From NCBI RefSeq assembly GCF_021556475.1, contig NZ_JAKGBZ010000011.1, positions 44,305 to 108,304 of the forward strand: a stretch of 64,000 bases of DNA. The letters are read 5' to 3'. This document shows, in pieces, positions 7,867 to 17,801 of the stretch. Under the pieces are notes generated by a model that saw only the letters and a program-made list of their open reading frames with translations, had not been told where the DNA came from and made no database searches. The DNA is from Acidiphilium iwatense (GTDB taxonomy: Bacteria > Pseudomonadota > Alphaproteobacteria > Acetobacterales > Acetobacteraceae). Position numbers and translations under genes: made by a program. Positions within the stretch are counted from its first letter, which is position 1; every line of letters starts with the position of its first letter.

Positions 7867-9213
7867 CTACGCCGCGAGTTTTTCCTCCCCCTCGAGTGCC
7901 GCCTCGATTTCCTCCAGGCTGCGACCCTTGGTTTCCGGCACCAGGAACCAGGTGAAAACGATCGTCGCCAGGGTCATCGCAGCATAGATCAGGAAGGTCG
8001 GACCGCGCCCGAACCCATGAACCAGATCAAGAAAGGTGATCGAGACCAGCATGTTGAAGGTCCAGTTCGAGATGGTCGCGAGCGACATGCCGCGCCCGCG
8101 CACTGCGAGCGGAAAAATCTCGGCGATCAGCAGCCAGAATACCGGGCCCAGCCCGATCGCGAAGAACGCCACATAGGCGGCGACCGACAGCACCGTGACG
8201 AGCGCCAGGCTCCCGTGCAGCCCGATCATGAAACTGACCGAGAGGATAACCAGCGTCACCAGCATCCCGGCAAGTCCCCAGAGCAGGAGCTTGCGGCGCC
8301 CGGCCACGTCGAGCAGGCGCATTGCTACCAAGGTCATTACCACATTGACCACGCCAACGCCGGCGGTCGCTAAAATCGAGACGGAGGCCGACGGCAGACC
8401 AGCCTTCAGAAAAATGGTCGGCGCGAAATAGATCACCGTATTGATGCCGGTGACCTGCTGGAAGATCGCGAGCCCGATGCCGACGATCAGCGGCCGGCGC
8501 GCGCGCTTTTCAAACAGAACCGACCATGGTGCCGTCGCTCGATCCTCGCGTGCGATATCCTGGCGCAGCGCGCTCAACTCATCCGTCACGTCTTCGCGGC
8601 CGCGCAGAAAAATTAGCGCCCGGCGCGCGGCGTCCTCGCGTCTCTTGCCGGCAAGCCAGCGCGGACTTTCAGGCAAAGTGAGCATGCCCGCAAACAGCAC
8701 GACGCCTGGCACCGCACCAAGGCCGAGCATCCAGCGCCAGCCATTGCCGCCATGCGAGAGCAGGAAGCCGACGCCATAGGACACCACGATGCCGAGGGTG
8801 ATATAGAACTGGTTGATGGTGACGATGGCGCCGCGCTTCTCGGGCGGCGAAATCTCCGACAGATACATCGGCGTGAGCATCGAGGCGACGCCGATCGCGG
8901 CACCCACCAGCACCCGCCCGAGGAGCAGGATCGCAACACTCCAGGCCACCGCCGAAACCAGCGCGCCGACAATGAAAATCAGTGCCGTGATCAATAAAAT
9001 GATGCGCCGCCCAAACGAATCGGACAGGCTGCCGGCAAATGCCGCGCCCACCGCCGCCGCCGCCAGGGCAATCGCGACGACGACGCCCTGCATGGTCGGA
9101 CCGAGATGGAAAACATGACGGATGAACAACAAGGCGCCGGAAATCACGCCGGTATCGTAGCCGAACAGCAAGCCGCCGAGTCCGGCGATGACCGCGATCA
9201 ACGTGAACTGCAT
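7867..9213 (-). CDS. MFS sugar porter
   Basis: 448 residues and twelve predicted helices. Sugar-porter family signatures are clear: GYDTGVISGAL in helix 1, a charged GRR-type loop between helices 2 and 3, PESPRWLAGKRR at the end of helix 6, QQVTGINTVIYFAPTIF in helix 7 and PETKGRSLEEIE at the C-terminus. This family imports hexoses or pentoses with protons across the inner membrane. It is the last gene of the minus-strand sugar cluster, 59 bases after eda. It may bring in glucose or galactose for the Entner-Doudoroff enzymes encoded upstream. Confidence 0.92.
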   Translation of the reverse strand: MQFTLIAVIAGLGGLLFGYDTGVISGALLFIRHVFHLGPTMQGVVVAIALAAAAVGAAFAGSLSDSFGRRIILLITALIFIVGALVSAVAWSVAILLLGRVLVGAAIGVASMLTPMYLSEISPPEKRGAIVTINQFYITLGIVVSYGVGFLLSHGGNGWRWMLGLGAVPGVVLFAGMLTLPESPRWLAGKRREDAARRALIFLRGREDVTDELSALRQDIAREDRATAPWSVLFEKRARRPLIVGIGLAIFQQVTGINTVIYFAPTIFLKAGLPSASVSILATAGVGVVNVVMTLVAMRLLDVAGRRKLLLWGLAGMLVTLVILSVSFMIGLHGSLALVTVLSVAAYVAFFAIGLGPVFWLLIAEIFPLAVRGRGMSLATISNWTFNMLVSITFLDLVHGFGRGPTFLIYAAMTLATIVFTWFLVPETKGRSLEEIEAALEGEEKLAA

Positions 9214-9272
9214 CGCATCCTCCGATCCGTCCGTCGGCGGACGGGGTTAGCCGGAGAGATGGACAGTGCCGG

Positions 9273-9923
9273 TTAGCGTTTCAATGCGGCGGCTTCGGCG
9301 GCGAGCACGGCAATCCGGCGCCAATCGCCCGCGCGCAACGATTCCGCCGGCGTGAGCCAGGAACCGCCAACACAGATCACATTGGCAAGAGCCAGATAAT
9401 CGGCCGCATTGGCGAGGCCGATTCCGCCGGTCGGGCAGAACCGAACCTCGGGGATCGGTGCCGCGATCGCGCGTAGCATGGGAATCCCGCCGGCCGGTTC
9501 GGCTGGAAAGAATTTCTGCCAGCGATAGCCGTGTTCCAGCAAAGCCAGTACCTCGGACGGAGTCGCCGCACCCGGCAGGAACGGCACGGAACTCGCCGCG
9601 GCCGCGTCGAGCACCGAAGGACTCGATCCTGGCGACACCACGAACCGCGCACCTGCTTCGGCAACCCGACGATATTGCACTGCGGTCAGCACGGTGCCTG
9701 CACCCACGACCATGCCGGGCACCGAGGCCGCCATGGCTGCGATGGCTTGCAATGCGACTTCTGTGCGGAGCGTGACCTCGACCACGCCGATGCCGCCTTC
9801 AAGCAGGGCGTGTGCCAGCGGCACGGCGTGAGATACAACCTCGATCGTCAGCACCGGAATGACCGGCGAAATGGCCAGAAGTTCGGCAAGCCCCCCCTGA
9901 TTGGCTTGGACCCAAGTGCTCAT
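9273..9923 (-). CDS. eda: 2-dehydro-3-deoxy-phosphogluconate (KDPG) aldolase
   Basis: 216 residues, the normal size for this class I aldolase. It splits 2-keto-3-deoxy-6-phosphogluconate into pyruvate and glyceraldehyde 3-phosphate, the last step of the Entner-Doudoroff pathway. The general base is in VVEVTLRTE (Glu49) and the Schiff-base lysine is in WQKFFPAE (Lys137), with a GAGTVL strand between. Its ATG overlaps the edd stop by four bases, so the two enzymes are translationally coupled. Confidence 0.95.
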   Translation of the reverse strand: MSTWVQANQGGLAELLAISPVIPVLTIEVVSHAVPLAHALLEGGIGVVEVTLRTEVALQAIAAMAASVPGMVVGAGTVLTAVQYRRVAEAGARFVVSPGSSPSVLDAAAASSVPFLPGAATPSEVLALLEHGYRWQKFFPAEPAGGIPMLRAIAAPIPEVRFCPTGGIGLANAADYLALANVICVGGSWLTPAESLRAGDWRRIAVLAAEAAALKR

Positions 9924-11740
9924 GCGAATACACTCGCGCCGACATCCGCACCGCCGACCGCGGATCGGAACGCGCCGAACAACTCCCGCCCGACACCGTG
10001 ATGATTCGCCGAAAGATCGACCTCAGGCAGCTTGCGTTGCGCGAATTCCGCCGCGTCGACCAGCGCCCTCAAAGTACCTGCATTGCAATCGAGCCGGATC
10101 ATGTCGCCGTCGCGCAGTTTCGCGAGCGATCCACCTTGCGCGCATTCCGGCGTGACATGGATCGCCGCCGGAACCTTGCCGGACGCACCGGACATCCGCC
10201 CATCGGTGACCAGCGCCACCTTGAAGCCGAGATCCTGCAATACGCCGAGTGCGGGAGTGAGCTTATGAAGCTCCGGCATACCATTTGCCATCGGTCCCTG
10301 ATGCGTCACCACCGCAACGAAATCGTGATGCAGTTCGCCCGATTTGAATGCCGCAAGCAATTCGTCCTGGCTGCGGAAAATCCGTGCCGGCGCCTCGACA
10401 ATCCGATGCTCCGGCTTCACCGCGGAAAGCTTCACCACCGCCTGGCCGAGATTGCCGTGCAGGATCTTGAGCCCGCCATCGGCGCTGAACGGGTCTGATC
10501 CGTCGCGCAGGATAGTTGTATCCGCACTTTCGCGCGGTGCGGGAACCCAGTTGAGCGCGCCATCCTTGAGCACAGGCTGGTCGCGATAGGATGCAAGACC
10601 GTCTCCACTCCAGACCGTGCGCACATCGCCATGCAGCAAGCCATGATCGAGCAGCGAACCGATCAGCACCGGCATGCCGCCCGAAGCCTGAAACTGGTTT
10701 ACGTCGGCAGCACCGTTCGGATAGATGCGCGCGAGCAGCGGCACATGATCGGACAGATCGGAAAAATCCTGCCAGGTGATGTGGATTCCCGCGGCACGCG
10801 CCATCGCGACCAGATGGATCGTATGGTTGGTCGAACCGCCGGTCGCTAACAGACCGACCATGCCATTGACCACGGCGCGCTCGTCGATCATTTCCCCAGT
10901 CGGCGTGAAATCATTGCCGCGTGCGGTAATTTCCAGAATCCGCCGCGACGCCGCCTCGGTCAGCGCGTCGCGCAATGGCGTGTTCGGGTTGACGAAAGAT
11001 GCGCCCGGCAGATGCAGACCCATGATCTCCATCAGCATCTGGTTGGAATTCGCAGTGCCGTAGAACGTGCAGGTGCCGGGGCTGTGATAGGCTGCGGATT
11101 CCGCCTCCAGCAATTCGGCACGGCCCACCTTTCCTTCCGCATGCAACTGGCGGATGCGCGATTTTTCACCATTGGAAATACCCGACGGCATCGGGCCGGC
11201 GGGGATGAAAATCGACGGCAAATGGCCGAACGACAATGCCGCAATGACAAGACCCGGCACGATTTTATCGCACACACCAAGTAGCAATGCGCCGTCGAAC
11301 ACATCGTGCGACAGGGCGATCGCGGTCGCCATCGCGATCACGTCGCGCGAAAACAGCGACAATTCCATCCCTTCCCGACCCTGCGTCACGCCGTCGCACA
11401 TCGCCGGCACGCCCCCCGCGACCTGCGCCACGCCGCCGGCCGCACGCACCGCGCGCTTGATGATGTCGGGGAAGCGCTCGAGTGGCTGATGCGCTGATAA
11501 CATATCGTTATAAGAGGTCACGATGCCGATATTCGGCTTCGCGTCCTGCTTCAGATCGTCCTGTTCGGCAGGTACGCAACCCGCCACGGCATGGGCGAGA
11601 TTGGCGCAGCCGATCGCCGCGCGATGCACGCCGCGCCGCGCCGCCGCATCGATGCGTGCCCGATACGCGCCGCGGCTTATGTGGCTGCGCTCGCGGATCC
11701 GGTCGGTCACGCGGGCAATCTGGTCGTTCAGCATTTTCAT
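9920..11740 (-). CDS. edd: 6-phosphogluconate dehydratase
   Basis: About 606 residues, full length for Edd of the IlvD/Edd family. It dehydrates 6-phosphogluconate to KDPG using an iron-sulfur cluster. Recognisable stretches include [17 protein letters not shown] near the N-terminus, [40 protein letters not shown] with the cluster cysteine, and [18 protein letters not shown] near the C-terminus. The start is either ATG at 11740 or the ATG two codons later; the GAGGA ribosome site is spaced better for the latter. It sits between zwf and eda, giving the whole oxidative Entner-Doudoroff branch in one run. Confidence 0.95.
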   Translation of the reverse strand: MKMLNDQIARVTDRIRERSHISRGAYRARIDAAARRGVHRAAIGCANLAHAVAGCVPAEQDDLKQDAKPNIGIVTSYNDMLSAHQPLERFPDIIKRAVRAAGGVAQVAGGVPAMCDGVTQGREGMELSLFSRDVIAMATAIALSHDVFDGALLLGVCDKIVPGLVIAALSFGHLPSIFIPAGPMPSGISNGEKSRIRQLHAEGKVGRAELLEAESAAYHSPGTCTFYGTANSNQMLMEIMGLHLPGASFVNPNTPLRDALTEAASRRILEITARGNDFTPTGEMIDERAVVNGMVGLLATGGSTNHTIHLVAMARAAGIHITWQDFSDLSDHVPLLARIYPNGAADVNQFQASGGMPVLIGSLLDHGLLHGDVRTVWSGDGLASYRDQPVLKDGALNWVPAPRESADTTILRDGSDPFSADGGLKILHGNLGQAVVKLSAVKPEHRIVEAPARIFRSQDELLAAFKSGELHHDFVAVVTHQGPMANGMPELHKLTPALGVLQDLGFKVALVTDGRMSGASGKVPAAIHVTPECAQGGSLAKLRDGDMIRLDCNAGTLRALVDAAEFAQRKLPEVDLSANHHGVGRELFGAFRSAVGGADVGASVFA

Positions 11741-11767
11741 TCCTCGCGATCCGCCGGATCGCACCTG

Positions 11768-13267
11768 TTAGGTGCCGGGAACATCTCCGGCCTGTTCGTC
11801 GAACCATGTCCGGCCGTCACGCACTATCAACGCAACCGCCTCGGACGGCCCCCAGGTTCCCGCCGTGTAAAGCTTGGGTCTCTCGCCGGAATTCTTCCAG
11901 GCATCAAGAATGGATTCGGTCCATTGCCACGCGGCCTCGACCTCGTCGCGCCGCATGAACAATGTCGCGTTGCCACGCACCACGTCCATCAGCAGTCTTT
12001 CATAAGCATCCGGCAGGTGATTCTTGAAGGTCTCGGCGAAACTCAAATTCAGCGGCGCGGTGCGCAGGCGAAGTCCGCCCGGTCCCGGCTCCTTAGTCCA
12101 GAGATGCAGGCGGATATGCTCGTTCGGCTGCACCCTGATCACCAATCGGTTCGGCATGGCCTCGTCCGATCCGGTCGGAAAAATCCAGTAAGGTACAGGG
12201 CGGAACTGAATGACGATCTCGGACACTTTTTCCGGCAGGCGCTTGCCGCTGCGCAGATAGAACGGCACGCCGGCCCAGCGCCAGTTGCGTACCTCGACCT
12301 TCAACGCCGCGAACGTCTCGGTAATCGAACCATGTGCGATGTCCTTTTCCTCGGCATAGGCTTTGACCGGACCGCCCTTGATCGCCCCGGCGCGGTACTG
12401 GCCGCGCACAGTCTTGGTCGAAATCTCGTCTTGCGTGATCGGCGCGAGCGATTTCAGCACCTTGATTTTTTCGTCGCGCACCGCTTCGCGGTCGAGCGTC
12501 GCCGGTGGCTCCATCGCCACCAGACATAATAATTGCATCAGATGATTCTGAATCATGTCGCGCAGCGCGCCGGTATGGTCGTAATACCCGCCGCGTTCCT
12601 CCACGCCGACAGTCTCCGACACCGTGATCTGCACGTGGTCGATGGCGTTATGCTGCCAGACCGGCTCGAACAGCGAGTTGGCGAAACGCAGCACCAGCAG
12701 GTTTTGCACCGTCTCCTTGCCGAGATAGTGATCGATGCGGAAGATGTTGCGCTCTTCGAACACCGCACCCACCCGGTCGTTGATGTCCTGTGCCGAGGCG
12801 AGATCGTGACCGATCGGCTTTTCCAGAACGATCCGGGTTTCTGGCGTCTGCAGCTTGTGGGCGTGAATGTTGTCGGCGATCGCGCCGTAAAGTTCGGGCG
12901 AGGTCGCGAGATAGAATACCCTGATCTTGCGCGGTTCCTGGTGGAGCAGCTTGCCGAGATCGGCCCAGCCGCGCGCGGCGGTGGCATCGCACGAAATGAA
13001 ATGCAGCCGGTCGAGAAACCGCTTTACCGCCTGTTGGTTCAGCGCTTCTTTTTCGACGAATTCTTCGAGACTTTTATGCACCAGGGTTTGAAACGCCTTG
13101 CGCGTCATTTCCCCCCGCGCGGAACCGATGATGCGGGATGTTTCCGGCAACTGCCCGTCGAGATCGCGGCGATAGAGCGCCGGCAGCAACTTGCGGCGGG
13201 CAAGATCGCCGGTGCCCCCGAAAACCACATAGTCGAACGGCTCGATGATCGGCTGGGAAAAATTCAT
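11768..13267 (-). CDS. zwf: Glucose-6-phosphate 1-dehydrogenase
   Basis: 499 residues, typical length. It oxidises glucose 6-phosphate to 6-phosphogluconolactone with NAD(P)+. The nucleotide-binding motif is GGTGDLARRKLLP near residue 17, and the catalytic motif RIDHYLGKE carries the active-site His. The C-terminal domain is complete and ends in DEQAGDVPGT. No 6-phosphogluconolactonase gene (pgl) is visible between zwf and edd, so lactone opening must be spontaneous or encoded elsewhere. The gene follows the sorbitol dehydrogenase gene by 55 bases on the same strand. Confidence 0.95.
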   Translation of the reverse strand: MNFSQPIIEPFDYVVFGGTGDLARRKLLPALYRRDLDGQLPETSRIIGSARGEMTRKAFQTLVHKSLEEFVEKEALNQQAVKRFLDRLHFISCDATAARGWADLGKLLHQEPRKIRVFYLATSPELYGAIADNIHAHKLQTPETRIVLEKPIGHDLASAQDINDRVGAVFEERNIFRIDHYLGKETVQNLLVLRFANSLFEPVWQHNAIDHVQITVSETVGVEERGGYYDHTGALRDMIQNHLMQLLCLVAMEPPATLDREAVRDEKIKVLKSLAPITQDEISTKTVRGQYRAGAIKGGPVKAYAEEKDIAHGSITETFAALKVEVRNWRWAGVPFYLRSGKRLPEKVSEIVIQFRPVPYWIFPTGSDEAMPNRLVIRVQPNEHIRLHLWTKEPGPGGLRLRTAPLNLSFAETFKNHLPDAYERLLMDVVRGNATLFMRRDEVEAAWQWTESILDAWKNSGERPKLYTAGTWGPSEAVALIVRDGRTWFDEQAGDVPGT

Positions 13268-13322
13268 GGGTCAAACCTATTCGCACTGCACAACGCCGAT
13301 ATATGCCGCCCTGCCCGCCAAC

Positions 13323-14096
13323 TCAACTCATCCAATTGCCGCCATCGACATTCAGGGTCTGTGCCACGACATATTCCGCTTCGTCGGAGGCGAGGAACAC
13401 CGCCGCCCCCACCAGATCGTCCGGCCTGCCCATCCGCCCATACGGCACCGCGAGCCCGACAAGGCGTTTTTTCTCGCCGACCGGCAAATTCTCGTAGCGT
13501 GCGAACAGCGCATCGACCTCGGCCCACATCGGCGTATCGACCACGCCGGGGGCGATACCGTTCACCCGAATGCCGTGACGAATCAGATCGAGTCCCGCCG
13601 ATTGGGTGATGCTGATCACCGCAGCCTTGCTCGCGCAATAAACACCAACCAGCGCCTCGCCCCGACGCCCCGCCTGCGAGGCCATGTTGATGATGCGCCC
13701 GCGCTTGCCGCGCGCCATCATCTGTTTCGCGATCGCCTGGAGCGTGAACAGCAGGCCCTTCACGTTGATCACGAAAATACGGTCATAGCTCGCTTCGGTG
13801 ATATCGGCGATCGGCGCGAGATCGAATACGGCTGCATTGTTCACCAGAATATCCAGACCGCCGCGATCGGCAGTGAAGGCTGCGAAATCGGCAATCGACC
13901 CCATATCCGCGACATCCAGCGCGCAGGCGTGCGCCTTTGGGCCAAGCGCCTGCGCGGCATCTTCCGCCGCTTCAAGGCTGCGGTCGGCGATGCACACCGT
14001 CGCACCTTCGGCAATGTAACCCGCCGCCATGGTGCGGCCGATGCCGCCGGCGCCGCCGGTGATCGTGGCGTATTTGCCCGTTAATCTTCCGCTCAT
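13323..14096 (-). CDS. Sorbitol (L-iditol 2-) dehydrogenase, SDR family, SmoS-like
   Basis: 257 residues from the ATG at 14096, preceded by GTGAGG at a good distance; an upstream in-frame ATG lies inside the previous gene. It is a classical short-chain dehydrogenase with a GGAGGIG cofactor motif and a catalytic YCASK. From memory it closely resembles Rhodobacter sphaeroides SmoS, sharing NMASQAGRRGEALVGVYC and the ending NVDGGNWMS. SmoS oxidises D-glucitol to D-fructose with NAD+ and also acts on related hexitols. The location after smoEFGK-like transport genes supports this role. Confidence 0.9.
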   Translation of the reverse strand: MSGRLTGKYATITGGAGGIGRTMAAGYIAEGATVCIADRSLEAAEDAAQALGPKAHACALDVADMGSIADFAAFTADRGGLDILVNNAAVFDLAPIADITEASYDRIFVINVKGLLFTLQAIAKQMMARGKRGRIINMASQAGRRGEALVGVYCASKAAVISITQSAGLDLIRHGIRVNGIAPGVVDTPMWAEVDALFARYENLPVGEKKRLVGLAVPYGRMGRPDDLVGAAVFLASDEAEYVVAQTLNVDGGNWMS

Positions 14097-14106
14097 CGAA
14101 TGGGCC

Positions 14107-14880
14107 TCACCACACACAATAGCCGCCATCGGCGAGCACGATTGAACCTGTCATCAGGCTCGATGCGTCGGAGGCGAGAAACAGAACGACGGAGGCGATT
14201 TCATGGGTCTGGCCGACTCGGTGCATCGGCGTCATATCCAGCCAGATACGGTTGAGTTCTTCGTCTTCCATACCGAACCGCGTCAGGGGCGTATCGATAT
14301 AGGTGGGGGCGACGGCATTGACCCGCACGCCACGATCGGCCCATTCGCCGGCGAGCGAGCGGGTCAGATGATGCACGGCTGCCTTGGAAGCGTTGTAATA
14401 GCTCTGCTTCTGCGGCTTGTTGGAAATGAAACCGGACATCGAGCCGATATTCACCACCACACCACGCTTGCGCGCGAGCATCGCCTTGCCGAAGGCGCGG
14501 GCGCAGTAGAATACACCGTTGAGATTGACGTTGACGACGTCGAGCCAATGCTCGTCGGTCACATCCTCGGCGGCGGTGCCGGAGCGGGCGATGCCGGCAT
14601 TGTTCACGAGAATGTCGATCGCACCGAATTTTTCTTCAAGCGATCTAGCCGCCGCATTTACGGCCGCGCTGTCGGTTACGTCGAGCACCACGCTGTCCGC
14701 CGAATGGCCGAGCTTTGCCAATGTCACCTTGCCTTCCTCGCAGACATTGGCGTCACGGTCGGCGATGATCACATGCGCGCCAGCTTCGGCCAGAGCTGTC
14801 GAACAGGCCAGGCCGATCGCGCGGCCGCCCCCCGTCACCACCGCATTACGGCCCTTGAGATCGTATTTTTCGAGATACAT
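14107..14880 (-). CDS. SDR-family polyol dehydrogenase (galactitol/xylitol/arabinitol type)
   Basis: 257 residues. The cofactor motif is GGGRAIG, the catalytic motif is YYNASK, and the end ADGGYCVW is characteristic of the SDR group containing Rhodobacter galactitol dehydrogenase and D-arabinitol or D-threitol dehydrogenases. It probably oxidises a second polyol to its ketose, giving the operon two polyol specificities. A D-ribulokinase-like gene in the same locus hints at a pentitol such as ribitol or D-arabinitol, but that is inference. It lies 40 bases after the transporter ATPase gene. Confidence 0.85.
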   Translation of the reverse strand: MYLEKYDLKGRNAVVTGGGRAIGLACSTALAEAGAHVIIADRDANVCEEGKVTLAKLGHSADSVVLDVTDSAAVNAAARSLEEKFGAIDILVNNAGIARSGTAAEDVTDEHWLDVVNVNLNGVFYCARAFGKAMLARKRGVVVNIGSMSGFISNKPQKQSYYNASKAAVHHLTRSLAGEWADRGVRVNAVAPTYIDTPLTRFGMEDEELNRIWLDMTPMHRVGQTHEIASVVLFLASDASSLMTGSIVLADGGYCVW

Positions 14881-14919
14881 TTTTGCTCCTGTCGTTCGTC
14901 AGGTATCGCGGATACGGGT

Positions 14920-16017
14920 TCAATGCAGATGAAATGTCCGCCTTATCAACGCCCTGCCGTCCGGGCCGAACAAAGATGCCCGATCGGTCCGCGGCGCCAT
15001 GGTCACCGGATCGCCCATGCGAATGCCAGCCAGTTCATCGGCCTTGACAATCATCATCCCGCCATTCGGTCGCTTCACATAGACGAGGGTTTCGTTGCCG
15101 AGATGTTCGACGAAATCCGCGACGCCCCCAATCGGCCCGGATTCCGCGAGCATCGTATGCTCGGGCCGCATTCCAACGGTCACGCGGGTTCCCGGCCCCG
15201 CTTCGATGCCATCGGCCGCGATCGTCACCACTCCCGCATCCGCGAGCGCGACTTGCGCCCCATGATCGTCCCGCGCGACGATCTCGCCGTCCAGCAAGTT
15301 CATTTTGGGCGAGCCGATGAATCCCGCGACAAACAGATTGGCCGGATTGTTGTAAAGTTCGAGCGGGCTGCCGACTTGTTCGACGATCCCGCCGTTCAGC
15401 ACCACGATGCGGTCGGCCATGGTCATCGCCTCGATCTGATCGTGGGTGACGTAGATCATCGTCGTCTGCAATTCCTTGTTGAGCTTGACCAGTTCGGTGC
15501 GCATCTGAACGCGCAGCGCCGCATCGAGATTGGACAGCGGTTCGTCGAACAGAAATCCTTTCGGATTGCGCACGATCGCCCGGCCGATCGCGACACGCTG
15601 GCGCTGCCCGCCGGAGAGCGCCTTCGGCCTTCGGTCGAGCACCTTGTCGAGTTGCAGCATCGCGGCGGCCTGGGACACCTTAGCCACGATCTCGGCCTTG
15701 GGGACTTTCGCCATTTTCAAGGCGAATCCCATGTTTTCCGCGACCGTCATGTGCGGGTAGAGCGCATAGGTCTGAAACACCATGGCGAGGCCGCGCTTGT
15801 CGGGTGGAATATCGTTCGCGCGCACCCCGTCGATACTGAAATCGCCGCCGGTGATTTCCTCAAGCCCCGCGATCATGCGCAGCAGCGTCGTCTTGCCGCA
15901 GCCGGACGGCCCCACGAAAACCACGAACTCGCGATCGTCGATCGCAAGATCGACTCCCTTGATCGCATGGAATCCCTCATACCGCTTCTCGACTTTTTCG
16001 AGAACGAGCTTTGCCAT
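14920..16017 (-). CDS. Polyol ABC transporter ATP-binding protein (SmoK/UgpC/MalK family)
   Basis: About 365 residues. Walker A is GPSGCGKTT near residue 37, the ABC signature is [14 protein letters not shown], and Walker B is [11 protein letters not shown], followed by the switch THDQ. The C-terminal third is the TOBE/regulatory domain of the sugar-uptake (CUT1) ATPases. It powers import through the two permeases encoded directly upstream. The second of two adjacent ATGs is taken because it is better placed after GGAGAG. The best-studied relatives with this gene order serve sorbitol and mannitol. Confidence 0.92.
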   Translation of the reverse strand: MAKLVLEKVEKRYEGFHAIKGVDLAIDDREFVVFVGPSGCGKTTLLRMIAGLEEITGGDFSIDGVRANDIPPDKRGLAMVFQTYALYPHMTVAENMGFALKMAKVPKAEIVAKVSQAAAMLQLDKVLDRRPKALSGGQRQRVAIGRAIVRNPKGFLFDEPLSNLDAALRVQMRTELVKLNKELQTTMIYVTHDQIEAMTMADRIVVLNGGIVEQVGSPLELYNNPANLFVAGFIGSPKMNLLDGEIVARDDHGAQVALADAGVVTIAADGIEAGPGTRVTVGMRPEHTMLAESGPIGGVADFVEHLGNETLVYVKRPNGGMMIVKADELAGIRMGDPVTMAPRTDRASLFGPDGRALIRRTFHLH

Positions 16018-16026
16018 CATTCTCTC

Positions 16027-16848
16027 CTATTTCACCGCGCCGAACGTCAAGCCGCGAACCAGGCGCCGCTGAGTCAGGCTGCCGAAGACCAGAATCGGCG
16101 CCACCGCAAGCACCGAGGCCGCGGACAGTTTCGCCCAGAACAAACCTTCCGGCGCCGAGAAACGCGCGATATAGGCGGCGAGCGTGCCGGCGCGCGAAGC
16201 GGTCACGTTGATGCTCCAGAACGCCTCGTTCCACGACAGAATGACCGAGAGCAGTGCGGTGGACGCAATGCCGGGCCCCGACAGCGGCAACAGCAGATGG
16301 ACCATCTGCTTGCGCGGACCGATCCCGTCGACCCGCGCGGCTTCCAGAATTTCCCCTGGAATTTCCTTGAAGAACGAATAGAGCATCCAGACCACGATTG
16401 GCAGGTTCATCAGCGTGTCGATGCCGACAAGGCCAATCCGCGTGTCCAGAAGCCCGGCTTCCTTCAGGCCGAGATAGATCGGCATCAGGACGCCCACCGC
16501 CGGCAGCATCTTGGTGGACAGCATCCACATCAGGGTAAACTCGGTGCGTTTTCCCGGAAAAAACGCAAGCGCATAGGCAGCGGGGAACGCGATCGCGATG
16601 GCGAGAACCGTCGACCCGATACTGACGACAACGCTGTTGATCGCGAACAGAATATAGCCGGCATTGTTCGTCGCCGCGAGGAAGCTCTCGAATGTCGGCG
16701 GAAAGATTAGCAGAGGCGGGATCGCGATCGCCTGGCCTTCGGTCTTGAAGGCGGTGATTAGCATCCAGAGAATCGGGAAGAACATCACCAAGGCGGCGAT
16801 CCAGGCTAGCACGCCGAAAATGACCCTGCTGGAGATGGATGGTTTCAT
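16027..16848 (-). CDS. Polyol ABC transporter permease (SmoG/MalG type)
   Basis: 273 residues, six membrane helices. The EAA loop EAARVDGIGPRKQMVHLLLPL in the second half is the docking site for the ATPase. This is the MalG-type permease of CUT1 sugar importers, and the short C-terminus after the last helix fits. It starts 9 bases after its partner permease gene ends and stops about 10 bases before the ATPase gene. The complex would lie in the inner membrane and receive substrate from the periplasmic binding protein. Confidence 0.92.
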   Translation of the reverse strand: MKPSISSRVIFGVLAWIAALVMFFPILWMLITAFKTEGQAIAIPPLLIFPPTFESFLAATNNAGYILFAINSVVVSIGSTVLAIAIAFPAAYALAFFPGKRTEFTLMWMLSTKMLPAVGVLMPIYLGLKEAGLLDTRIGLVGIDTLMNLPIVVWMLYSFFKEIPGEILEAARVDGIGPRKQMVHLLLPLSGPGIASTALLSVILSWNEAFWSINVTASRAGTLAAYIARFSAPEGLFWAKLSAASVLAVAPILVFGSLTQRRLVRGLTFGAVK

Positions 16849-16857
16849 CGCCGCTTC

Positions 16858-17772
16858 CTAACGCTGCAGGTTTTTCGAAACGGCGCGAATCAGGAAGAAA
16901 GCAAGAATATTTGCAAGCACGATCGCGAATACGCCCGCCGCCGACGCGCTGCCAATGGAGAAATCATTCAACGCCTTGATGAAGATCAGATAGGTGAGCG
17001 TCGTGGTCGCATCGCCCGGCCCGCCATTCGTCGTCGTGTAGATCACCGCGAATGCCGACAACAGAAAGATCGATTCCAGCATGATGACGATGGCGATCGG
17101 CCGTCCGAGATGCGGCAGCACGATGTAGCGCAGCCGCGCGAAACCGTGCGCGCCGTCCATCCGGGCCGCTTCGAGCTGGTCGGTGTCGAGGGATTGCAGC
17201 GCGGTCAGCAGGATCAGTGTTGCGAACGGAATCCACCGCCAGGAATAGATGATGATCACGGCAGTCATCGGATCGGTGCTGAACCAGGCGATCGGGCGCA
17301 ATCCCACCAGCATCATCAGCCAACCGAACAATCCGCTGACCGGATCGAGCAGCAGATTCTTCCAGATCAGGGCCGCGACCGGCGACATCACGAAAAACGG
17401 TGCGATCGCCATCAGCCGCGCGACGTTCCGACCAGGAAAATCGTTATTGAGAAGCAAGGCGATCAGCGTGCCGAATACGATGGACGCAAACAGCACGCCG
17501 ACGACGAGAATAACGCTGTTCTCGATCGCCACCCAGGTCGAGACGTCGGTGAACAGATAGCGGTAGTTCAGGCCGCCGTTGAGCACTGCAGGCGGCGACA
17601 TCAGGTTATAGTGTTCGAACGAATAGAACAGCGTGCGCAGCAGCGGCAGAACCGACCAGAGCAGCAGCAAAGCCACCGCCGGCAGCAGCAAGGGCAAGGT
17701 ATTGACCTGCCGCGAGCCGCGGGACCGGCCAGTCACCCGCAGCCCGCCGGTTTTGGTGATCGCTTCGCTCAT
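16858..17772 (-). CDS. Polyol ABC transporter permease (SmoF/MalF type)
   Basis: 304 residues. A short cytoplasmic N-terminus rich in Arg is followed by about six helices. The EAA motif EAARMDGAHGFARLRYIVLPHL and the TTNGGPGDATTTLTYLIF segment are typical of MalF-like CUT1 permeases. It pairs with the MalG-type permease encoded next. The gene follows the binding-protein gene by 29 bases, the usual order for sorbitol/mannitol importers. Confidence 0.92.
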   Translation of the reverse strand: MSEAITKTGGLRVTGRSRGSRQVNTLPLLLPAVALLLLWSVLPLLRTLFYSFEHYNLMSPPAVLNGGLNYRYLFTDVSTWVAIENSVILVVGVLFASIVFGTLIALLLNNDFPGRNVARLMAIAPFFVMSPVAALIWKNLLLDPVSGLFGWLMMLVGLRPIAWFSTDPMTAVIIIYSWRWIPFATLILLTALQSLDTDQLEAARMDGAHGFARLRYIVLPHLGRPIAIVIMLESIFLLSAFAVIYTTTNGGPGDATTTLTYLIFIKALNDFSIGSASAAGVFAIVLANILAFFLIRAVSKNLQR

Positions 17773-17801
17773 TCCGCCACCTGAACGTTCCGTGATCCGG
17801 C

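Noticed and set aside
14203..16710. An 835-residue plus-strand open frame
   Set aside because: It lies antisense to the transporter ATPase, permease and SDR genes, has no ribosome site and has Arg/His/Asp-rich composition typical of shadow frames in GC-rich DNA.
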